Shown: piece after piece, positions 58,720-64,000 of the stretch
Layout: the number at the start of each line of letters is the position of its first letter
Numbering within the stretch: the stretch's first letter is position 1
Source of the DNA: Palsa-506 sp963755815
GTDB lineage: Bacteria > Actinomycetota > Actinomycetes > Streptosporangiales > Streptosporangiaceae
Assembly: GCA_963755815.1 (NCBI GenBank)
Contig: CAVWLF010000001.1
Coordinates: 62,001 to 126,000 of the forward strand
Reading direction: 5' to 3'
Length of the DNA stretch: 64,000 nt
Program-made: the position numbers and the translations under genes
The notes under the pieces: generated by a model
Database searches by the model: none
What the model saw: only the letters and a program-made list of their open reading frames with translations
What the model was told of the DNA's origin: nothing

Positions 58720-58760
58720 ACCGGCCGGTCAAGTGGCCGCCAAGGCGTCCCCATGGCGGT

Positions 58761-59939
58761 CTACAGACGGTGCGCTCCAGCTGACGGTCTGGCGTCAAGG
58801 AACTGCGGCGGCGGCCAGCCCCGGCGGCCGAACTCGGCGCTGACGCCGGCCCGGACCCGGGCCGAGTCAGCCGCCGGGACCAGGGCGATCACCGAGCCGC
58901 CGAACCCGCCGCCGATCATGCGCGCGCCCAGCGCGCCCGCCCCGGCGGCGGCGGTCACCGTCACGTCCGCCTCCGGCCAGGAGATCTCGAAGTCATCGCG
59001 CAGCGACGCGTGCGAGGCGGCGAGCAGGACCCCGGCCTGGCCGAGCCGGCCGGCCCGGAGCAGCGCCACGGTCTCGAGCACCCGCTGGTTCTCCGTGACC
59101 ACGTGCCTGGCCCGGCGCCGCAGCACCGGGTCCGCCAGCCGGGACAGCTCCGTCACGTCGGTGACATCCCGGAGGGAGCGCAGGCCCAGGGCCCGCGCCG
59201 CCTGCTCGCACTCGCCGCGCCTGCTCGCGTAGTCGCCATCGGCCAGTTCCCGCCGGGCGCCGGTGTCGATGACCAGCAGCTCCAGCCCGGCGGCGGCCGG
59301 ATCGAAAGGGACCTGCGCGGACTCGGACGTGCGGCAGTCCAGCAGCAGCGCGTGACCCTCCTGGCAGAGCAGCGACGCGGACTGGTCCATGATCCCGCAC
59401 GGCACGCCGACGAAGTCGTTCTCCGCCCGCTGCGCGATCGTGACCAGCTCGGACCGGGGTACGGCCAGGCCGTGCAGGTCGGTCAGGGCGAGGGCCACCG
59501 CGCACTCAAGGGCCGCGGAGGATGACAGGCCGGCGCCGCGTGGCAGGTCCGAGTCGAACACCATGCTGACGCCCCCGACCGGGTGCCCGGCGGCGCGCAT
59601 GGCCCAGACGACCCCGGCCGGATAGGCCGCCCAGCCGGCCACCGCACCGGGCGCCAGGACGCCGGCCGGGACCGTCACGCCGCCGCCCGGCACCTGACGC
59701 GAGTGCAGTTCCAGCCGGCCATCGCCGCGGCGGCCGGCCACCGCGAGCGTTCCGCGGCTGAGCGCGAAGGGCAGCACGAAGCCCTCGTTGTAGTCGGTGT
59801 GCTCGCCGATCAGGTTCACCCGGCCCGGGGCATGCCACGCACCCTCCGGCGCCGCGCCGAAGATGTCGCGGAACCAGGCGGCGGGGTCCGCGCCAGCGGG
59901 CTCGGCCGCGGCATGATCCGCGGCAGCGGGACCGGTCAA
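58761..59939 (-). CDS. galK: Galactokinase
   Basis: Phosphorylates D-galactose at C1, the entry into the Leloir pathway. The 392-aa GHMP kinase has APGRVNLIGEHTDYNEGFVL (galactose-binding signature), the ATP loop LPRGAGLSSSAALE, the catalytic Asp in PCGIMDQSAS, and the third motif MIGGGFGGSVIAL. It lies 37 bases after galT and just before the repressor gene. GTG/ATG choice: the annotated start at 59939 gives a 20-residue Ala-rich extension, so a slightly later start cannot be excluded. Confidence 0.95.
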   Translation of the reverse strand: MTGPAAADHAAAEPAGADPAAWFRDIFGAAPEGAWHAPGRVNLIGEHTDYNEGFVLPFALSRGTLAVAGRRGDGRLELHSRQVPGGGVTVPAGVLAPGAVAGWAAYPAGVVWAMRAAGHPVGGVSMVFDSDLPRGAGLSSSAALECAVALALTDLHGLAVPRSELVTIAQRAENDFVGVPCGIMDQSASLLCQEGHALLLDCRTSESAQVPFDPAAAGLELLVIDTGARRELADGDYASRRGECEQAARALGLRSLRDVTDVTELSRLADPVLRRRARHVVTENQRVLETVALLRAGRLGQAGVLLAASHASLRDDFEISWPEADVTVTAAAGAGALGARMIGGGFGGSVIALVPAADSARVRAGVSAEFGRRGWPPPQFLDARPSAGAHRL

Positions 59940-59976
59940 CGGACCACGGCCCGGGCCGCTACGTCTCCGCGCTGGC

Positions 59977-61164
59977 TCACCTGGCCTCCCGCAGCCTCAG
60001 CGCCGCCGTCTCCGGCACGACATCGTTGATGAAGACGCCCATGCCCGATTCGGTGCCGGCCAGGTACTTCAGCTTGCCCGGCGCCCGCCGGAGCGACATC
60101 ACCCGCAGGTGCAGTCCGAACCCGTCCCGGGCCGCGGCGTCACCGGCCGGCGCCTGGTACCACGCCGCGATGTAGGGCGGAGGGCTCCCGAACAGCGCGT
60201 CCAGGCGGCGGAGCACGTCCAGGTAGAGGTCGCAGAAGGCACTGCGCGCATCCTCGCCGAGGGCCGGGATGTCGGGCACCCGCCGGGCCGGGAAGAGCAG
60301 CACCTCGTACGGCCAGCGGGCCGCGGCGGGCACGAAAGCGGTCCAGTGCTCGTTCCGCGCGACGATCCGGGTGCCGTCCGATAGCTCGCTGGCCACGAGA
60401 TCGTCGAACAGGTTGCCGTGACGGCCGTGCGCGTACGCCCGCGCCTGGCCGAGCAGCTGCGAGGTGCGGGGCGTCACGAAGGGAAAGCCGTAGATCTGGC
60501 CGTGCGGGTGATGCAGCGTGACGCCGATCTCCTCGCCCTTGTTCTCGAAGCAGAACACCTGCCGGATCCCGCTCATCGCGCCCAGGACGGCGGTGCGGTC
60601 GGCCCATGCCTCCAGCACCGTGCGGACCCGGCCCGGCGTCAGGCACGCGAAGTGCGAGTCATGATCGGCGGTGAAGCAGACCACCTCGCATCGCCCGATA
60701 GCCGGGCGCCGGGCGGTGAGCAGTTCCCCGGCCAGCGGATCCGGGCCGGCCTCCGCCCCCGCACCGGCCTCGCGCTGCGGCCGCCCGGCCCCGCGCAGCG
60801 AGGGGAAGCGGTTCTCGAACACCACGACGTCATAGTCGGGCGCCGGTATCTCAGTCGGACGCCCCGGCCGGGACGGGTCGAGCGGGCACTGGTCGGCCGG
60901 CGGGAGGAACGTCCGGCCCTGCCGCTGGGCCGCTATCACCACCCACTCGCCGACGAGCGGATCCCACCGCAGTTCCGATTCCGGCCCGGCCGCCGCGGAC
61001 TGCGGGCCGGACGCCGGATCGAAATCACCGCCGAGGTCCCGCGTGTCGCGCACTTGCGCGCGCTCGGACCCCGGGGCCTCGTCGAAGTAGATGATCTCGC
61101 GTCCGTCGGCGAGCCGCCCGCTGCTCTTCCAGACGTGCGCAGGCGGCGCGGTGGCCTCATGCAC
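59977..61164 (-). CDS. galT: Galactose-1-phosphate uridylyltransferase
   Basis: Transfers UMP from UDP-glucose to galactose 1-phosphate. The 395-aa HIT-superfamily enzyme has the active-site His in LHHPHGQIYGFPF, the zinc/iron-site regions VVFENRFPSL and FTADHDSHF, and the C-terminal HLRVMSLRR. The GTG at 61164 overlaps the end of the ABC ATPase gene by eight bases, so the two are cotranscribed. A GTG further upstream would lie deeper inside that gene. galE is not present in the window. Confidence 0.95.
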   Translation of the reverse strand: MHEATAPPAHVWKSSGRLADGREIIYFDEAPGSERAQVRDTRDLGGDFDPASGPQSAAAGPESELRWDPLVGEWVVIAAQRQGRTFLPPADQCPLDPSRPGRPTEIPAPDYDVVVFENRFPSLRGAGRPQREAGAGAEAGPDPLAGELLTARRPAIGRCEVVCFTADHDSHFACLTPGRVRTVLEAWADRTAVLGAMSGIRQVFCFENKGEEIGVTLHHPHGQIYGFPFVTPRTSQLLGQARAYAHGRHGNLFDDLVASELSDGTRIVARNEHWTAFVPAAARWPYEVLLFPARRVPDIPALGEDARSAFCDLYLDVLRRLDALFGSPPPYIAAWYQAPAGDAAARDGFGLHLRVMSLRRAPGKLKYLAGTESGMGVFINDVVPETAALRLREAR

Positions 61165-61957
61165 TGCGGTGGCGTGCCTCCAGCGCCGCGCGGTACTCGG
61201 CGACAACCAGGTCGGTGAGTTCCACTACAGAGGTCTCCGAGCTGTACTTGTCCAGGGTGATCTCGCCGTGCTGGAGCAAGTTCACCCGGTCGCATACCTC
61301 GAGCACCTGGCCGTAGTTGTGCGCGATGATGATGACCGACACATCGCCGCGGCGCTTGAGATCCCGGACCAGGTCCAGGATCATGGCCGCCTCCTTGGCG
61401 CCCATCGCGGCCAGCGGCTCGTCCAGCAGCAGAATCTTGGCGTCCGAGTAGACCGACCGGGCCACAGCAATCGCCTGACGCTGCCCGCCGGAGAGCTTGG
61501 CGACCTGGACGTCGACCGACGGGATGTTGACCCCCATGTCGTCCAGGTGCTCCTTGGCCTGCTTGCGCATGGACTTGTTGTTCAGCAGCGGCCAGCGGAC
61601 ATGCTCCCGCTTAAGGAACATGTTGTGGTAGACGGTCAGCTCGTTGATCAGCGCCAGGTCCTGGTAGACCGCGTCGATCCCGAGCGCACGCGCCTGGTCG
61701 ACGGACTTGAGAACGACCTCCTCGCCATTCAGTACGATCCGTCCCGAGTCGGGCTGCTGGAACCCGCAGAGGATCTTGAGCAGGGTCGACTTGCCCGCGC
61801 CGTTGTCGCCGATCAGGCCGAGTACCTCGCTGCGCGCCAGGCGCAGGTTCACGTCGGTGAGCGCGGTCACCGCGCCGAACCGCTTGCTGATGTGCTCAAC
61901 CCGAAGAACGTCCTGCGTGGCTTGCGCGGCGACTGGCGCCGGTTGCTCGACGGTCAT
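61157..61957 (-). CDS. Sugar ABC transporter ATP-binding protein (CUT2, single-domain)
   Basis: Powers uptake of a monosaccharide. The 266-aa protein has one nucleotide-binding domain: Walker A GDNGAGKSTLLK, Q-loop VYQDLALI, signature LSGGQRQAIAVAR, Walker B ILLLDEPLAAMG and the H-loop IIIAHNYGQV. CUT2 ATPases are often ~500-aa double proteins like RbsA; this is the single-domain FrcA-like form and presumably works as a homodimer. Its ATG overlaps the permease stop by one base (TAATG). Confidence 0.93.
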   Translation of the reverse strand: MTVEQPAPVAAQATQDVLRVEHISKRFGAVTALTDVNLRLARSEVLGLIGDNGAGKSTLLKILCGFQQPDSGRIVLNGEEVVLKSVDQARALGIDAVYQDLALINELTVYHNMFLKREHVRWPLLNNKSMRKQAKEHLDDMGVNIPSVDVQVAKLSGGQRQAIAVARSVYSDAKILLLDEPLAAMGAKEAAMILDLVRDLKRRGDVSVIIIAHNYGQVLEVCDRVNLLQHGEITLDKYSSETSVVELTDLVVAEYRAALEARHRSA

Positions 61958-63003
61958 TATGTTCGGCCCGCCCTTCTCAGCCGTGCGAGCTGCACGTTCG
62001 CGATCATGGCAACCAGGATCGCGCCGCCCAGGATAATCGGCAGTGGGTCGGCGCTGATCCCGAGCAGGTTGAATCCGTCGCTGAGGATCGCGAGCAGCAG
62101 CGATCCGAGGAATGCTCCGATGATCGTGCCGGATCCGCCGGCCAGGGCCGTACCGCCGAGCACGGCCGCGGCTATCGCGTAGAACATCGGCTGGTATCCG
62201 CCGGAGGTCGGGTCAATGTCGCTGACCCGGAAGGCCTCCTGCATGCCGACCAGCGCGCCCATGAAACCCGTGATCATAAAGGCGCCGATCTTGATCTTGG
62301 CCACGCTAATCCCGGCCTCGCTGGCGCCCAGCATGTTGCCGCCCACCGCGACGGTGTGCAGCCCCCACCTCGTCCGGGTCAGGATGACATGGAAAATCAC
62401 CACCAGCACGACCGCCCAGATGATCTCCGACCACGCGTCGGCACCAACCCATTGCCCGACTGACACCGCCTTGGGCGGGATGTTCAGCGGCTCATCGTGG
62501 GAGGTGACCTGCATGAACCCCAAGATGACGAAACCGGTGCCCAGCGTCGTGATGAACGAGGGCACCCGCAGGGCGACGGTGATGAACCCGTTGACAAAGC
62601 CGATGACAACTCCCATGAGCAGGGAGATCAGGACCGCCGGGATCACCGGGACGCTGTAGTAAACGATCAGGAAATACATCACGAACGGCGACAGCACGAA
62701 GATGAAGCCGACCGAGAGATCGATTTCGCCGCAGACCAGCAGCAGCACCTCGCCGATCGCGATGATCGCGACCGGAGCCGTGATCTGGGAGATGTTGACG
62801 AGATTGTCTTTGGTCGAGAAGGCGGGCGCGGCTGCATTGAAGTAGATCACCAGCGCGACTACGACAATGAAGACCGTCGCCTCGCGCTGCTGGAGGAAGA
62901 TCGTCAGGCCGCGCTTGGCGGTGCCGAGGAGGTTGTTCCCCGGCGGACTGCCGCCCGGTGCAGCGCTCTGGACTCCTGGGCTTCGTTCGGCCGTCTCGCT
63001 CAC
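61957..63003 (-). CDS. Sugar ABC transporter permease (CUT2/RbsC-like)
   Basis: A 348-aa integral-membrane protein with about ten hydrophobic segments after a ~45-residue cytoplasmic start. Family motifs include EVLLLVCGEIDLSVGFIFVL, VALRVPSFITTLGTGFVILG, VAVGGNMLGASEAGI and LGGTALAGGSGTIIGAFLGS. It forms the channel with the ATPase encoded next. The GTG at 63003 is chosen; an earlier TTG at 63075 is unlikely. The gap to the binding-protein gene contains short tandem repeats. Confidence 0.93.
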   Translation of the reverse strand: MSETAERSPGVQSAAPGGSPPGNNLLGTAKRGLTIFLQQREATVFIVVVALVIYFNAAAPAFSTKDNLVNISQITAPVAIIAIGEVLLLVCGEIDLSVGFIFVLSPFVMYFLIVYYSVPVIPAVLISLLMGVVIGFVNGFITVALRVPSFITTLGTGFVILGFMQVTSHDEPLNIPPKAVSVGQWVGADAWSEIIWAVVLVVIFHVILTRTRWGLHTVAVGGNMLGASEAGISVAKIKIGAFMITGFMGALVGMQEAFRVSDIDPTSGGYQPMFYAIAAAVLGGTALAGGSGTIIGAFLGSLLLAILSDGFNLLGISADPLPIILGGAILVAMIANVQLARLRRAGRT

Positions 63004-63134
63004 GTTGCCGTCCGTTCTGTGCTCGTTCAAGCTGCGCGTCGGCGGCGAGAACCGGCCCTGCTCCTGCTGGTCCAATTATCCCGCCGCCGACGCGTGTCCC
63101 TAGCTCACATACCCTTTCCCGCAAAGCGAGGCCG

Positions 63135-63170
63135 TTATGCGGTCCCGCTTATGCGGTCCTGCTTATGCGC
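63135..63170. repeat. Tandem 14-bp repeats in the transporter gap
   Basis: TTATGCGGTCCCGC (63135-63148) is followed directly by TTATGCGGTCCTGC (63149-63162) and a partial third copy starting TTATGCG. It lies between the binding-protein stop and the permease start. Such intercistronic repeats can tune transcript stability, but nothing here proves it. Confidence 0.7.
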
Positions 63171-63188
63171 CGATCGAGCCAGCTCGGG

Positions 63189-64000
63189 TCAGCCGATCGG
63201 ACCAGACCGGGTCAGCAGCTTCTGGGTAGCGGTCGAGCCCTCGAACCTGCTGGTTGTCGTCTGGTACGGGCCGACGTTGGACTTGGTAACGAAGGTCAGG
63301 CCGGTATCGGTCTCCGCCGGGGCCACCAGGCCGCCGGACAGGTTGAACAGATACAGGCCCAGGACCGGCAGGAAGCCCTGCAGGTAAGGCTGCTGGTCGA
63401 TGGTGAAGTCCAGGAATCCGCCCTTGATCGACTCCAGCGTCTGCGGGGTCAGGTCGAATCCGCCGGTTGCGACCTTGCCCTGCAAGCTGTACTTCTTGAC
63501 GATCGCGCCTACGGTCTGGGTCGAGCCCGCGTCCACCGCGAAGATGCCCTTGAGGGTGGCCTTGTGCGCGAGTATGTAGGCATTGATCGTGGTGTTCTCC
63601 TGCGGCAGCTCAGCACCTGACGTGACCGCCGTGAAGTTGATGTTCTTGCCGGATGCCTTGATGGCGGACTTGGCGCCGTCGATGCGCGGCTGGATGTTCG
63701 ACGCGCCCGGCGTGGCGATGAAGCCGACCGCGTCACCGCCGCCCGACATGGCCGGGGCAGCCACGATCCGGTTGCCGAGCGCCTGGCCCGATGCGAAGAG
63801 ATCCTGACCGTAGTAGGCCAGCCGGTTGGTGCCCGGATCGCTCGGGGCGTTGCCGTCGGCGTTGTAGCGAGACAACGGGGATGCCAGCCGTCATTGCCTG
63901 GGCCGTCGGGCTTTTGAACGCGGTGGCGCTGATGACTGCCACCGCGATCCCGTTCGCGCCCGCCGAGGTCGCGGCGTTCATCGCGCTGACCATCTGCGGC
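63189..64000 (-). CDS. Sugar ABC transporter substrate-binding protein, cut by the window edge and frameshifted
   Basis: Periplasmic-binding-protein-like component (RbsB/CUT2 type) that delivers the sugar to the permease. The downstream frame (to 63189) has YNADGNAPSDPGTNRLAYYGQ, then GFIATPGASNIQPRIDGA, KGIFAVDAGSTQTVGAIVKK and TIDQQPYLQGFLPVLGLYLF. The N-terminal side (MNAATSAGANGIAVAVISATAF, later AGIPVVS) is in another frame. One extra base at 63867, between the codons for VVS and YNADG, explains the shift. The signal peptide lies beyond the window. Given the intact neighbours, a base error or a very recent mutation is likely. Confidence 0.85.

Noticed and set aside
1..64000. tRNA, rRNA, CRISPR arrays, phage or transposase genes
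   Set aside because: I looked for T-loop-like GGTTCGA patterns, regularly spaced repeats with unique spacers, and transposase or integrase motifs. I found none. The tandem arrays present have no unique spacers.

Overview
The window is a very GC-rich stretch of an actinomycete chromosome. This is supported by the near-universal G/C third codon positions, the many GTG starts and GTGA stop/start overlaps, a menaquinone MenA, a mycothiol-reductase homologue, a DUF5753-type XRE regulator, DUF2277 and DUF4081 proteins, and the actinobacterial rimP-nusA-ylxR-infB-rbfA-nrnA-truB-ribF-rpsO-pnp gene order. No species is claimed. No tRNA, rRNA, CRISPR array, prophage or insertion sequence was seen.

Layout. 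1-5.5 kb: queuosine-precursor genes (queE, queC, the first codons of a probable queD), rpiB, an aldehyde dehydrogenase, a membrane-anchored unknown protein and a CPWA thioredoxin-fold reductase. 5.6-16.9 kb: pepN, malQ (split by a frameshift), an AbiEi/DUF559-type nuclease-like gene bracketed by two related palindromes, a frameshifted DUF4037 gene, a cupin, a DinB protein, an amidase and a NERD-domain protein, with several tandem-repeat arrays between them. 17-22.6 kb: menA, an NfeD/SPFH pair, an acyl-CoA synthetase, DUF2277 and panB. 22.7-28.7 kb: an accessory-looking island with a degenerate S53-like protein facing a two-gene unit, an unknown 299-aa protein followed by a 1324-aa TPR-CHAT caspase-like protease with an intact His/Cys dyad. 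28.8-43.3 kb: one long minus-strand housekeeping cluster for translation, RNA processing and flavin synthesis, rimP down to pnp, then an M16 peptidase and dapB. 43.5-53.5 kb: a ferritin-like pair, a DUF5753 regulator with its small divergent partner, a HelR-like RNA polymerase recycling helicase, a serine-hydrolase/beta-lactamase-fold protein, an unknown conserved protein, a two-lobed GNAT and a secreted S33 peptidase. 53.6-64 kb: one minus-strand sugar cluster reading substrate-binding protein, permease, ATPase, galT, galK, LacI regulator, araB, araD, araA.

The sugar cluster links a CUT2-type ABC transporter to both D-galactose (Leloir) and L-arabinose catabolism. LacI-type palindromes lie over the araB start, in front of the lacI-type gene and at the araD/araA junction, so a single repressor probably controls both arms. 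That is consistent with growth on plant arabinogalactan-type sugars.

Five genes (malQ, DUF4037, the S53-like gene, a lipoprotein and the sugar-binding protein) are each broken by one apparent single-base shift. The essential genes are intact. Some of the breaks may therefore be sequence errors rather than real pseudogenes. The most interesting signals are the palindrome pair around the AbiEi/DUF559 gene, the TPR-CHAT unit with its unknown partner, the iterated 24-25-bp repeats before the NERD gene, and duplications of 3' gene ends just past stop codons.
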